In this document: in pieces, positions 15,388 through 25,206 of the stretch
Layout of the letters: the number at the start of each line of letters is the position of its first letter
Position numbering within the stretch: the first letter of the stretch is position 1
DNA from: Marinomonas piezotolerans
Lineage (GTDB): Bacteria; Pseudomonadota; Gammaproteobacteria; Pseudomonadales; Marinomonadaceae
NCBI RefSeq assembly: GCF_003362755.1
Contig: NZ_QKRA01000002.1
Location: 620,001 to 684,000, forward strand
Direction: 5' to 3'
DNA: 64,000 nucleotides
Notes under the pieces: generated by a model
Seen by the model: the letters and a program-made list of their open reading frames with translations, nothing else
Database searches by the model: none
What the model was told of the DNA's origin: nothing
Made by a program: the position numbers and the translations under genes

Positions 15388-17418
15388 ATGACACAATCCG
15401 TATGGGATGCGACGACTCTCCCTGAATTTTCGAAAGTCGATCCTGCGAATATTGTAGCGGATCTAGACACTTTGCTAGAGAAGAATCGCGCTGATATTGA
15501 TGCCGTGGTAAGCAAGAATACAGCACCAACTTGGGCATCGTTGGTACTGCCTTTAGACAACATTCATGATCGACTCAGCCACTTCTGGTCACCGATTAGT
15601 CATTTGAATTCTGTGCAGAATACACCCGAAATCCGTGAAGCCTACAATGCAAGCTTGCCAAAATTAAGCGAGTACTACACCGAACTTGGTCAAAATAAAG
15701 CACTGTATGAAGCGTATAAAGCATTGGCTAATAGTGATGAGGCAAAGCACTTAACAGCCGCTCAAACAGAAGCGTTGACGCAAACCATTCGTGATTTTGA
15801 GTTGTCCGGTGTTGGGTTAGAGGGCGCTGCTAAAAAACGTTACGGTGAGATCAGTGCACGTTTGTCGGAACTGGGCAGCCAGTTTGGGGAAAACGTACTG
15901 GATGCAACGCGGGCGTGGAGCAAATTGATCACGGATGAAGCTGAGCTTGCTGGGTTGCCTGAGTCGGCTTTAGCGCAAGCCAAACAAATGGCCGAGGCGA
16001 AAGGTAAAGACGGTTGGTTATTTACTCTCGATATCCCGTCTTACTTGCCAGTGCTGAGCTATGCCGATAACCAAGCGCTACGCGAAGAAATGTACACGGC
16101 CTATGCGACGCGTGCGTCTGAGCAAAGCGACGACGGTAAGTTTGATAACGCGCCTTTGATCGATGAAATCCTAGCGTTACGTCATGAAATGGCGCAAATC
16201 TTAGGCTTTGATAATTATGCTGAATTGTCTGTTGCTACCAAAATGGCGGAAAATGGACAGCAAGTTGTCGACTTTTTGGATGATCTCGCGGTGAAGTCAA
16301 AGCCTTCTGCTGAGCAAGATCTGGCGGGGTTGAAAGCGTTCGCTAAACAAGAGCATGGCGTCGATACATTGAATGCATGGGATGTGGGTTACTACGCTGA
16401 AAAACTACGCGAGAAGAAATATGCCATTTCGCAAGAGGTGCTGCGCCCTTATTTTCCGATTAATAAAGTAACATCAGGCCTGTTTTACGTGGCACAAACC
16501 TTATTTGGTGTCGATATTCGTGAAGAGTCTGATTTTGATACGTACCATCAAGATGTGAAACTGTTCACTATCTCCAAAGACGGCGTTGATGTCGCGCGCT
16601 TTTTCTTAGATCCGTTTGCCCGTGAAGGGAAACGAGGCGGTGCATGGATGGACGAATGTCGAGTGCGTCGTCGTATCGATGAGTCGCAGTTGCAACTCCC
16701 TGTCGCGTATTTAGTGTGTAACTTTACGCCACCAATCGGAGATCAACCTGCCTTGTTAACGCATGATGAGGTGACGACCTTGTTCCATGAATTCGGGCAT
16801 GGTTTGCATCATATGCTAACCCAAGTGGATGTCTCGTCCGTATCAGGAATCAATGGGGTTGCGTGGGATGCCGTCGAGCTGCCTAGTCAATTTATGGAAA
16901 ACTGGTGCTGGGAACCAGAAGCCTTGGCGCACATTGCGGGACATTTTGAATCAGGTGAGCCATTGCCACAGGATCTGCTAGATAAAATGCTGGCGGCGAA
17001 AAATTTCCAGTCAGGCATGCAAATGGTGCGTCAGTTAGAGTTTTCTTTGTTTGATTTCCGGTTACACCGAGAATATAAAGCCGGCATCAGTGTACAAGCT
17101 GTGCTGGATGACGTGCGTTCAACGGTTGCAGTCATGACGCCTCCTGCATTTAATCGCTTCCAGAATAGCTTCTCGCACATTTTTGCAGGAGGCTACGCTG
17201 CGGGCTATTACAGTTACAAGTGGGCTGAGGTTTTATCGGCCGATGCATTCTCTAAGTTTGAAGAAGACGGGATCTTCAATACCGAAACGGGGGCGCATTT
17301 CCGTGATACCATACTGGCAAATGGTGGTTCTCGGTCGGCGGCGGAGCTGTTTGAAGCGTTCCGTGGCCGCGAACCCAGAGTTGATGCCTTGCTACGACAC
17401 AGTGGCATTGCGGCTTAA
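15388..17418 (+). CDS. prlC: oligopeptidase A (M3 family)
   Basis: This 676-residue cytoplasmic zinc metallopeptidase degrades short peptides, including cleaved signal peptides in E. coli. The catalytic motif HEFGH lies at about residues 467-471 in TTLFHEFGHGLHHM, with the third zinc ligand Glu expected in the PSQFMENW segment. The length matches E. coli PrlC. The ATG at 15388 is preceded by AAGGA; a GTG/TTG-type start nine codons earlier is less likely. yheV follows after 9 bases, the usual pairing in gammaproteobacteria. Confidence 0.96.
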   Translation: MTQSVWDATTLPEFSKVDPANIVADLDTLLEKNRADIDAVVSKNTAPTWASLVLPLDNIHDRLSHFWSPISHLNSVQNTPEIREAYNASLPKLSEYYTELGQNKALYEAYKALANSDEAKHLTAAQTEALTQTIRDFELSGVGLEGAAKKRYGEISARLSELGSQFGENVLDATRAWSKLITDEAELAGLPESALAQAKQMAEAKGKDGWLFTLDIPSYLPVLSYADNQALREEMYTAYATRASEQSDDGKFDNAPLIDEILALRHEMAQILGFDNYAELSVATKMAENGQQVVDFLDDLAVKSKPSAEQDLAGLKAFAKQEHGVDTLNAWDVGYYAEKLREKKYAISQEVLRPYFPINKVTSGLFYVAQTLFGVDIREESDFDTYHQDVKLFTISKDGVDVARFFLDPFAREGKRGGAWMDECRVRRRIDESQLQLPVAYLVCNFTPPIGDQPALLTHDEVTTLFHEFGHGLHHMLTQVDVSSVSGINGVAWDAVELPSQFMENWCWEPEALAHIAGHFESGEPLPQDLLDKMLAAKNFQSGMQMVRQLEFSLFDFRLHREYKAGISVQAVLDDVRSTVAVMTPPAFNRFQNSFSHIFAGGYAAGYYSYKWAEVLSADAFSKFEEDGIFNTETGAHFRDTILANGGSRSAAELFEAFRGREPRVDALLRHSGIAA

Positions 17419-17427
17419 GAGGTAAAT

Positions 17428-17688
17428 ATGACGACCAAGCGCTTTATCGCGGGGGCAGTATGCCCTCGTTGTAGTGAAATGGATAAGATTCGTGCGTGGC
17501 GCGATGATGAGGCTGAAAAGCAGTTTCGTGAGTGTGTAGCATGCGGTTACCAAGATGAGCAGTCGACGGTAATACAAGCTCAACCTCAAGAGATTCCAAC
17601 CCGCGTTAACCAGCCGCACACTTCAGCGCCCGATGTGGAATCTGCGGTGATTAATTTCATCCCTAATCCAGGTGATACCAAGCATTAA
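17428..17688 (+). CDS. yheV: YheV-type zinc-ribbon protein (DUF2387)
   Basis: This 86-residue protein has CPRC near residue 13 and CVAC near residue 37, a zinc ribbon, then a probably unstructured tail. The opening RFIAGAVCPRCSEMDKIRAW is typical of YheV. The function is unknown; it commonly follows prlC. The stop codon falls inside the loop of a terminator hairpin. Confidence 0.88.
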   Translation: MTTKRFIAGAVCPRCSEMDKIRAWRDDEAEKQFRECVACGYQDEQSTVIQAQPQEIPTRVNQPHTSAPDVESAVINFIPNPGDTKH

Positions 17689-17700
17689 CATTGGTATCAC
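17672..17700 (+). terminator. stem-loop overlapping the yheV stop codon
   Basis: Arms GTGATACCAA/TTGGTATCAC (10 bp, perfect) with a 9-base loop that contains the TAA stop. It is followed by a short T-containing stretch (TTCTTTTA). Confidence 0.75.
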
Positions 17701-17722
17701 AAGTTCTTTTAAAGTGGCTAGG

Positions 17723-18256
17723 CTAATCAGCGTAGCCACTTCCAATCGCCCGAAAGGGCATATCAAGCTCTAATTCAGGCACTTGTAATCCCACCCAAGC
17801 AGGAAAGGTGTTGCTGTTCGGCCCCGGGAAGAGCGTGTATTCATTTGCCCAAGGGTAGCGTTGAATGGCTGATTCGATTTTCGGGATCAATTGTTGTGCT
17901 TCTTCACCGACAATGGATTGAATCTTCTCAGGCTTAGAACCGTACCAATAACGATCCGGTGTCGTTGTCCTATATGAATAAAGCGCAGGCTGGCCGCGTT
18001 CTACTCGCCAACCGACGACTTCGTGTACGGTGTATTCGTCAGCATTGGCTTCTTTGGTCGCAATCCAAGTGTGTACCGCAAACCAACCACGCCAGCTGAA
18101 TGCATCGGCACCGTAGACTTCTATCACGGCCCGCTTTTCTGTGGTCGGACTCGGTGCGATGCCAGCAGGTTCGCGACTCGCCGTACGCCAATCTGAGTTA
18201 GAGGAACACGCGCTGAGCAATGCCGCTGCCACGGCTAAAATGAGACCTTTGTACAT
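17723..18256 (-). CDS. DUF3750 lipoprotein
   Basis: This is a 177-residue protein with a lipoprotein signal peptide (lipobox LLSAC). The domain contains SREPAGIAPSP, GADAFSWRGWFAVHTWIATK and the aromatic-rich DRYWYGSKP, which identify DUF3750. The family function is not known. The protein is likely anchored in the outer or inner membrane facing the periplasm. It is a single gene convergent with prlC-yheV. Confidence 0.85.
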   Translation of the reverse strand: MYKGLILAVAAALLSACSSNSDWRTASREPAGIAPSPTTEKRAVIEVYGADAFSWRGWFAVHTWIATKEANADEYTVHEVVGWRVERGQPALYSYRTTTPDRYWYGSKPEKIQSIVGEEAQQLIPKIESAIQRYPWANEYTLFPGPNSNTFPAWVGLQVPELELDMPFRAIGSGYAD

Positions 18257-18366
18257 TGAAGAATTCCCTCTACGCTGTATCGAATACCATAAAGGCCTAC
18301 GATAATGGTGTTTTCATAACCCTTTATACGCATTACGGAGACGTTTTGGATTGTTGTCTCCGTCGA

Positions 18367-19293
18367 TTATCGCTCGCTTATTTCCCGCTGGCACTCTGCG
18401 AATACTTCATGTGTTATTTCACTAAGTGATTGATAAATAGGCTGTTCTGTGAGGGAATCGTTGCATAAGATGAAGGTGCTTCGGTCAATCGAAAGTGTTG
18501 GCATTAGCTGCACTTCCTTGACTTTAAACGTATGGGTTAAGGTCTCGACGGGAAAGCGCGGTAACGCTGCGAGGTATTTGCCAGACGCGAGCATTTTCAT
18601 CAACATGACCGCATCATTGCGAAAAACGACTTTTGTGTTGCCCGTTCTTATGCCGCGCTTTTCGAGTATGTCGGTAATTTGTTTTTCAAAATACGTTGCA
18701 ATACTGAGGCTGATCCAATCTTGGTCTTTGAGATCTTCAATCGTAACGTTGGCGACATTGGCCAGAGGATGGCTCTCACCACAATAAATAGTGACTTGAT
18801 CGTCCATGATCCACTCTTTGTGGATGCTGGCGGTGCTTTTATTGGGGGCTTGTGGCGCAATGATAAAATCTAGTTTGTCATCAATTAAACATTCTATCGC
18901 GCTTGATGGGGTAATACAGGTGGCAGTCAGTGCGACTTCTGGATGCCTTTGGAGCACTCGTTCAATGATTCGAGGCATCACTTCTACCGATAGAAGTGAA
19001 CCCGATGCAATACTCAGGCTCTGTTTGATTCCTAATCGGTAGCGAGAGACTTGCTCTTCTGCGGAGTGAAGCAGTTGCGCAATCGCTCGCCCTTCTCTAG
19101 CCAATGAATGCCCTACAGGGGTGCTCGAAACACCAAAGCGACTGCGTGTGAACAGCTGGGTGCCTGCCTGCATTTCCAGCGTCGCCATGGCTCGCGTTAA
19201 TGTTGGTTGAGCAATATTGAGATGCTCTGCTGCAGCACTGATGGAGCCTTTTTCAAGAATAACAGACAAATATACGAGATGTTTCGATTCCAT
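18367..19293 (-). CDS. LysR-type transcriptional regulator
   Basis: This 308-residue protein has an N-terminal winged helix (VILEKGSISAAAEHLNIAQPTLTRAMATLE) and a LysR substrate-binding domain. It is divergent from the small frame, TRAP permease and sulfatase genes at 19.5-23.1 kb, so control of that unit in response to its substrate is likely. The 198-base intergenic region (19294-19491) should hold both promoters; it is AT-rich, and I could not fix a single T-N11-A site. Confidence 0.92.
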   Translation of the reverse strand: MESKHLVYLSVILEKGSISAAAEHLNIAQPTLTRAMATLEMQAGTQLFTRSRFGVSSTPVGHSLAREGRAIAQLLHSAEEQVSRYRLGIKQSLSIASGSLLSVEVMPRIIERVLQRHPEVALTATCITPSSAIECLIDDKLDFIIAPQAPNKSTASIHKEWIMDDQVTIYCGESHPLANVANVTIEDLKDQDWISLSIATYFEKQITDILEKRGIRTGNTKVVFRNDAVMLMKMLASGKYLAALPRFPVETLTHTFKVKEVQLMPTLSIDRSTFILCNDSLTEQPIYQSLSEITHEVFAECQREISER

Positions 19294-19491
19294 AATAAAC
19301 GGCCTATAGCGGTGTCGCGTTCGCTTATCAAAAGATGGAGATAAATGGTTTCTGTTAATGTACCTGAATTTGGTGGTTTTTATTATCCATTATTGATTGA
19401 TTGACTGTCTAATTTGGTATTTTACGTATAGTTTAAAGTGGCGTAACGTATTTCAATGCTAGAAAAACAATAAAAGTTAGCGGGAGATCAC

Positions 19492-19692
19492 ATGTTAAAG
19501 TCAAAACAATGGCAGCGAAAAAGTGGCTATGCGTTGAGTGTAGGCGCACTTGTCGTTCCTACGAATCATGCCGAGCAGATTGGAATGGAATCCACATCGT
19601 TGAACAGCTCTCAAGGGATGGCACCTAAAGCATTGACACCTTATTGGTCTGCGCAAGGTGTCGACATCCAACCGTTACTTAATAAACCTTAA
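19492..19692 (+). CDS. 66-residue reading frame with signal-like N-terminus, possible receptor remnant
   Basis: The frame has a good ribosome site (GGGAG 5 bases before ATG). Its first 27 residues, with Lys/Arg, then YALSVGALVVPT and NHA, look like a Sec signal peptide. The rest is short and matches nothing I know. It occupies the place where a TRAP-TAXI solute receptor gene normally sits before a fused permease. It may be a decayed receptor gene, a small secreted peptide or a leader peptide. The 160 bases after it (19693-19852) contain no gene. Confidence 0.45.
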   Translation: MLKSKQWQRKSGYALSVGALVVPTNHAEQIGMESTSLNSSQGMAPKALTPYWSAQGVDIQPLLNKP

Positions 19693-19852
19693 TCAAATTG
19701 CTGTAAAACTTGCTAAAGGCAGTTTGGACTCAGCCGTGGTCAGCGTTTTCTGCTCGGTCATTCCTGTAGAACTCGTGCCTTGTTAGCATTCTCAATTTAT
19801 TAAATCAGCAACACTTGAACGAGGGTACAGCCTTCGTTAAGAGGGGAGATTT

Positions 19853-21793
19853 ATGTCTTCTATTTCAAGTATGTCGCTCCGCGTCGTGTCGGCGTTGGTT
19901 GCGGTATTAAGTCTACTCATATGTTTTTATGGCTTGGCGAATGTAATGCCAGCGATTGGCGATTTTCGTTTGGGGCCGTTTCCGATGGTGTCATTCCGAG
20001 CTTCGTTCTTCGCATTATGTGTGATCACCATTGCATTATGTATGGTCGAAAACTACCTATTAGGTAAAGCGAACATTGTCGTCGCAGTGATCAGTACGAT
20101 TCTAATGTTTATTATGCTGTGGTGTTGCTGGTCGTTCTATCAAATCAGCAGTGCATTGGATGACGGCATGATCTTTTTTAGCTCTCATGAAATGTGGATC
20201 GCAGTCTTAGCATCCGTTGGTGCATTGTTTTTCTGCTGGCGTATCTGGGGAATCCCTGTCGCGTTATTAGGTGTCTTTGGCATCTTGTATATGGCAACTG
20301 GACAATACTGGCCTGGCCCATTACAGACCGTGAACCATGATGTTAACGAGACGTTAGCGCAGAATTTACTCTACAGTTTGGATACGGGCATTTTAGGCAG
20401 CACATTTGCCATTGTAATCACCACCGTATTCCCATTCATCATATTGGGTGCATTGCTAGAAGGAGTAGGCGCTGGGGATTCGATGATCCGCATAGCGTTC
20501 CACTGGATGCGCAAGACTGCAGGTGGCCCCGCTCATGCGGCGGTTCTATCCTCTGCGCTATTTGGTACCGTTTCGGGGAGTGCCGTGGGTAATGTTGTCG
20601 GCACGGGTGTGATTACGATCCCGATGATCAAGCGTCGAGGCTTTTCTGCTAACTTTGCTGGCGCCGTCGAAGCATCTGCTTCAACGGGTGGGCAAATCAT
20701 GCCTCCGATCATGGGCGCTGCTGCGTTGGTGATGGCGGATTTCGTTGGTGTAAACTACATGACGATTATCATTGCCGTACTGGTCCCTTCTATCGCTTAT
20801 TACGGCAGCTTGTTCGCTATGATCGTATTTGAGTCACGCCGTCTAAATATTAAAGCAGACGACGAGTTCGAAGGTGTGGATAAGCCAAGCCAACAAGACT
20901 ATCTCAATCTGTTACTTATTTTTGTTCCGTTAGCCATTATTGTCGCCCTGTTGTTGTATGGATTATCACCGTCAGGTGCATCCATCGCTGCGTTGGTCTG
21001 TTTGTTTCCGATGAGTTTAATCAATCCTGAGATTCGCAAAGCACCAGTGAAATTGGTTAAGAGCCTGTGTGTGGGGGGGCGTACATTTGCGGGTCTTTTG
21101 ATGGCGATTGCCGCAGTGAGTATTGTGATCTCTGCTCTATCGGCAACGGGAGTACCGGTCAAATTCAGCGTACTGTTGTCGAGCATTGTCTCTGATTCGT
21201 TGTTGTTGTCGTTGGTCATTGCGGCGGTTTGTTGTGTAGTGCTGGGTATGGGAATGCCGACTTTGCCTGCTTATGTCACGGTCGCAACGATTGCTATTCC
21301 AGCAATGGAGTTGCTTGGTTTAGCGCCCATTACAGCGCATATGTTTGTCTTCTTTATTGCGGTGGGGTCCGCCATCACTCCCCCTGTTGCCATCGCAGCC
21401 TTTGCCGCGGCTACCATTGCCAAAGGTGGCCCTATCGGTACCTCCGTACAAGCCTCGAAAGTGGGCATCATGATTTTCATTATTCCATTCACCTTTGCTT
21501 TCAACCCGCTTTTATTAACTGTAGAAGACTCAGGTGTGTCGTTTGAACTGTTAGCGTGGCTATGGCTACTGGTTAAGCTGGCAGTGGGGATCGTATTAAC
21601 GGCGACGGCTTTGACTGGCTATCACACTCACAAATTGCGCGTTTACGAAATTTGCCTACGACTTGCTGCGGCAGTGATGTTATTCGCTCCTAGCGTGTTT
21701 TGGGACCAAATCGGCATGGCATTGGCAATCGTGGTGTGGATCTGGCACGTGCGCTATGACCTTAAAACAATTCTTAGAACAAAAGGAGCATAA
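19853..21793 (+). CDS. TRAP transporter fused permease (DctQ-DctM, TAXI type)
   Basis: This 646-residue inner-membrane protein fuses the small and large TRAP permease subunits. The N-terminal 170 residues carry four or five membrane segments. The large part has the family blocks FPFIILGALLEGVGAGDSMI, GTVSGSAVGNVVGTGVITIP, ASTGGQIMPPIMGAAAL and GMGMPTLPAYV. Such fusions work with TAXI-type periplasmic receptors and a sodium gradient. No receptor gene is adjacent. A sulfatase follows after 2 bases, suggesting import of an organic sulfate ester. Ribosome site GGGGAG precedes the ATG. Confidence 0.93.
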   Translation: MSSISSMSLRVVSALVAVLSLLICFYGLANVMPAIGDFRLGPFPMVSFRASFFALCVITIALCMVENYLLGKANIVVAVISTILMFIMLWCCWSFYQISSALDDGMIFFSSHEMWIAVLASVGALFFCWRIWGIPVALLGVFGILYMATGQYWPGPLQTVNHDVNETLAQNLLYSLDTGILGSTFAIVITTVFPFIILGALLEGVGAGDSMIRIAFHWMRKTAGGPAHAAVLSSALFGTVSGSAVGNVVGTGVITIPMIKRRGFSANFAGAVEASASTGGQIMPPIMGAAALVMADFVGVNYMTIIIAVLVPSIAYYGSLFAMIVFESRRLNIKADDEFEGVDKPSQQDYLNLLLIFVPLAIIVALLLYGLSPSGASIAALVCLFPMSLINPEIRKAPVKLVKSLCVGGRTFAGLLMAIAAVSIVISALSATGVPVKFSVLLSSIVSDSLLLSLVIAAVCCVVLGMGMPTLPAYVTVATIAIPAMELLGLAPITAHMFVFFIAVGSAITPPVAIAAFAAATIAKGGPIGTSVQASKVGIMIFIIPFTFAFNPLLLTVEDSGVSFELLAWLWLLVKLAVGIVLTATALTGYHTHKLRVYEICLRLAAAVMLFAPSVFWDQIGMALAIVVWIWHVRYDLKTILRTKGA

Positions 21794-21795
21794 CT

Positions 21796-23109
21796 ATGCC
21801 TAACATTATTTACATTGTTGCAGATGATCTCGGGTATGCGGATCTCGGATGTTACGGTGGACGTGAGGCGCAGTTTGGCCAAGTTTCTCCAAATATTGAT
21901 AAGTTGGCAGAGCAAGGGATGATGTTTTTAGACGGGTATGCTAACTCTCCAGTGTGCTCACCGACCCGTTTCGCTTTGATGACAATGGCCTATCAATATC
22001 GCTTTCGCGGTGCGATGGAAGAGCCAATCAATAGTAAAAGTCGTGGCAGTGATACGCTAGGGTTGCCTCCACACATTCCAACTCTGCCATCACAATTGAA
22101 AAAGGCAGGGTATTACACAGGATTAATGGGCAAGTGGCATTTAGGTTACCCACCACACTTTGGCCCACGTTCGTCTGGTTATGATGAGTTCTTTGGGATT
22201 ATGGCAGGAGGAGTCGATTACTTCTCCCATAACAGTGGCTATGGCGATCATGACTTATGGATTAATGAAGAAGAACATAGAGAAATTGGGTATCTCACGG
22301 ACCTTATTTCCGAGCATTCGTTAGACTTCATTCATCGTCGAGCGGGAGAGAATTCAGGCCAACCGTTTTTCTTGAGTATTCATTACACTGCGCCTCATTG
22401 GCCTTGGGAAACTCGTGACGATGAACACTTGGCAGACAGCATTGAGTCGTTGTTCCACTTAGAGGGTGGGAATATTCATACCTATCGTAAAATGATACAC
22501 CATATGGACGAAGGCATTGGACGTATCATGGAAGCTCTAGAACAGCATGGTATTGCAGACGATACATTGATTGTGTTCACCAGTGATAATGGCGGAGAGC
22601 GCTTCTCTGATAATTGGCCATTAGTGGGGGGCAAAATGGATCTAACGGAAGGCGGTATTCGTGTGCCTTGGGTCGTTCGCTGGCCTGGAGTTGTTGAGCC
22701 CGGCTCGGTGAGTTTGCAGCACTGTATGACAATGGATTGGTCGCGGACTTTGTTAGAAGCGGGTAATGGGCCTTTTGATCCAGAGTACCCAGTAGATGGT
22801 GTCTCTCTCATGTCCGTGTTGAAGGGAGAGGAGGAGCGCTTTGAAAGGCCGTTATATTGGCGCATGAATCATCGCGATCAAAGAGCACTGCGTGTGGATG
22901 ATTGGAAGTACTTAAAAGTTGATGAACACGAGTACCTGTTCAATATTACGAATGATGCACGTGAGCGTGCCAATTTGGCGAAAAAGTATCCTGAAAGGTT
23001 GGCTGATATGAGGCAGCAGTGGTTGGCTTGGAATGACACCATGCCCCAGATACCTGACGATGCAAACGTGAGCCTTTGTTATACCTTAGCAGACATGCCC
23101 CAGCGCTAA
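21796..23109 (+). CDS. formylglycine-type sulfatase without export signal
   Basis: This 437-residue S1-family sulfatase shows metal ligands at ADDLGYADLG (residues 9-18), the nucleophile motif CSPTR at residues 54-58, GKWHLG, HYTAPHW and FTSDNGG. Cys54 should be oxidised to formylglycine by an unlinked maturase. Two features stand out. The protein begins directly with the catalytic fold, so it is cytoplasmic. The TGR that usually follows CxPxR reads TMA. Together with the upstream TRAP permease it probably desulfates an imported sulfate ester. The substrate is not predictable from sequence. Confidence 0.92.
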   Translation: MPNIIYIVADDLGYADLGCYGGREAQFGQVSPNIDKLAEQGMMFLDGYANSPVCSPTRFALMTMAYQYRFRGAMEEPINSKSRGSDTLGLPPHIPTLPSQLKKAGYYTGLMGKWHLGYPPHFGPRSSGYDEFFGIMAGGVDYFSHNSGYGDHDLWINEEEHREIGYLTDLISEHSLDFIHRRAGENSGQPFFLSIHYTAPHWPWETRDDEHLADSIESLFHLEGGNIHTYRKMIHHMDEGIGRIMEALEQHGIADDTLIVFTSDNGGERFSDNWPLVGGKMDLTEGGIRVPWVVRWPGVVEPGSVSLQHCMTMDWSRTLLEAGNGPFDPEYPVDGVSLMSVLKGEEERFERPLYWRMNHRDQRALRVDDWKYLKVDEHEYLFNITNDARERANLAKKYPERLADMRQQWLAWNDTMPQIPDDANVSLCYTLADMPQR

Positions 23110-23159
23110 ATTGCAGCGTAAAGGTAACTGCGAGAGTTGGCCTGCAAGCCAACTTGATT

Positions 23160-23194
23160 GCCAGCTATTGACCACGTTAATAGCTGGCTTTTTT
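23160..23194 (+). terminator. intrinsic terminator after sulfatase gene
   Basis: Perfect arms GCCAGCTATT/AATAGCTGGC with a 9-base loop, followed by TTTTTT. A smaller hairpin GTTGGC/GCCAAC precedes it at 23136-23153. Confidence 0.92.
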
Positions 23195-23206
23195 GCTTTG
23201 AGAAGG

Positions 23207-25120
23207 CTACGAGAGTCGCAGTGTTAACTCTTCTTCAGACAGCGGCTTTGAAAATAGGAATCCTTGTATATACTTAATGTTGAGTTCACTTAGGATACGA
23301 CGTTGTGCTTCCGTCTCAACGCCCTCGGCAACTACGTAATAGTCGAATGAGCGCGCAATCTGAGTAACGGCCTCGACGATAGCCAGCCCGCCTTTATCCA
23401 TTGACCAAATGAATGAACGATCAATTTTGACACAATCCACATCAAACTCTTGCATCGAAGACAGCGAGGAATACCCAGTACCAAAGTCATCGATGGAAAC
23501 CTGGACACCGCTAGCCTTGAGCCGATTAATATTGTCGATGAGACGGCGTTTATCATGTGCAAACAGAGATTCAGTGATTTCAAGCATTAATCTGTTCGCC
23601 TCTAAACCGGTTTGTTTAAGGATCACTGATACGTCGTTAGGGAAGTGGTCATCTAATAACTGTTGAATAGATACATTGACGCATACCGCAAGTTCAGGGC
23701 TGAGAGCTTGTAGACGTTTGCCAGCCATACATGCTTCGCCAAGTACCCACAGCCCGATTGGTTTGATTAAGCCGTACTGCTCTGCAATGCTAACGAACTC
23801 ATCTGGTGGGATGAGTTCAGTATCAAGTTGCCAACGCAACAGTGCCTCGACTGCCACAATTTTATCGCTATTGGTCTCTATAATGGGTTGATACATTAAA
23901 AAAAGCTCGTGACGATGGATGGCGTTCTCGAGATGATCGCGTAAGTGTATTTCTCGTAGTAATTGCTCTCGCAGTGACTCGTTAAATAGGCCGACTTTAC
24001 CCTTTTCATTGCGCTTTTGATCATACATAGCCATATCGGCCCGTTGAATCAAGCGTTCATGATCATTGCCATGTGCAGGGTAATACGCAACACCGATGGT
24101 TGCACCGATTTGTAGCTTAGAGCCGTCGATGTGATAAGGCTCTGATATCTGATCAATGAGATGCTGTGCACGGATAAGCGAGTTGTCATTCAAATCGATG
24201 GCGATTAAGAATTCGTCTCCCCCCCAACGACAAATTAGATCTTGGCTGTGACTTGATCTTGAAATTCGGTTCGCGGCGTCTGTGATAACGATATCGCCCA
24301 CCTCATGCCCGAGGGAATCATTAATTGTTTTAAAGCTGTCTAGGTCGATAAATAGAATCGCTAGCTCGTTGCTTGGTTGCGTTTGAAGCCGATAATCGAG
24401 CTTTTCGACAAAGGCTTTGCGATTATAGAGTCCTGTTAGGGGGTCGATATTAGACAGAGCATAGATTTCTTTAGTGCGTTTGGAGACTTCTTGTTCCATG
24501 TGCTTAAGCAGGTGATCATTTTGATGCTTGAGGTGAATTGCATGGGACGTGAACTTCGCCGCTTTGTTCACACTGATGGCCATAATGATTGAAAATGTGA
24601 CGGCTAACAGACCAATCTGATTGTGAAACACCGAGTCAGATAGCAGCAAAGCAATGGAATAGGGCAGCGTTAAAATGAGCGAGTAGGTCAGCGATACCCT
24701 TCTAGATCCTGAGAGAATATTCGCGGAGCCGCCGGCAAATGCGGAGATAACAATGCTGATAGCGGCGAGTTCAGTGACGGTTGTATAGGGCAGTAGGGCA
24801 ATCGCATAAACGGCCCATAGAGTCGCTGTTAAGAGTATGCCAATAGAAAATCGAGTAAAGGCTCTGCCGTAATCAAAGTGGTTGGATGAATGTCGAACGC
24901 GGCGATAGAAATACACTATATCGACAAGGCGTAGCACTAGTATTGAGATAAATACCGCGAGCCAAGCATACTGTAATGTACGTACGACTCCTTGATGGTC
25001 AAACACGTAAACAAGAACCGATGCTGCAATAAAAGTGCTGACAAGCCCTGCGCTGATGTTTGCATAAAGGATGTCTATTGCATCGTTCCGTTCGCTTTGC
25101 GATACATTTAGTGATGACAT
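23207..25120 (-). CDS. membrane GGDEF-EAL protein
   Basis: This 637-residue protein has an N-terminal membrane region (about six segments, residues 20-195), a GGDEF domain with RWGGDEF near residue 299 and an EAL domain starting EALLRW near 424. The EAL catalytic pieces EITES, DDFGTGYSSL, KIDRSF and AEGVE are intact, so phosphodiesterase activity is likely. GGDEF is also canonical, while the inhibitory site is HSQD instead of RxxD. Net direction in c-di-GMP turnover cannot be told from sequence. It lies 87 bases downstream of the SBP-domain hybrid kinase on the same strand and may be co-transcribed with it. Confidence 0.92.
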   Translation of the reverse strand: MSSLNVSQSERNDAIDILYANISAGLVSTFIAASVLVYVFDHQGVVRTLQYAWLAVFISILVLRLVDIVYFYRRVRHSSNHFDYGRAFTRFSIGILLTATLWAVYAIALLPYTTVTELAAISIVISAFAGGSANILSGSRRVSLTYSLILTLPYSIALLLSDSVFHNQIGLLAVTFSIIMAISVNKAAKFTSHAIHLKHQNDHLLKHMEQEVSKRTKEIYALSNIDPLTGLYNRKAFVEKLDYRLQTQPSNELAILFIDLDSFKTINDSLGHEVGDIVITDAANRISRSSHSQDLICRWGGDEFLIAIDLNDNSLIRAQHLIDQISEPYHIDGSKLQIGATIGVAYYPAHGNDHERLIQRADMAMYDQKRNEKGKVGLFNESLREQLLREIHLRDHLENAIHRHELFLMYQPIIETNSDKIVAVEALLRWQLDTELIPPDEFVSIAEQYGLIKPIGLWVLGEACMAGKRLQALSPELAVCVNVSIQQLLDDHFPNDVSVILKQTGLEANRLMLEITESLFAHDKRRLIDNINRLKASGVQVSIDDFGTGYSSLSSMQEFDVDCVKIDRSFIWSMDKGGLAIVEAVTQIARSFDYYVVAEGVETEAQRRILSELNIKYIQGFLFSKPLSEEELTLRLS

Positions 25121-25206
25121 ATGAATATTGTTTCGTCCTTAATGAATATTGTCTCTCGATACCAAATGGATATATCTAGGGCGGCTAACGCTTAGTGATC
25201 AATATC

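Noticed and set aside
21229..21546. 105-codon plus-strand frame inside the TRAP permease gene
   Set aside because: It is an out-of-frame shadow of conserved permease segments.
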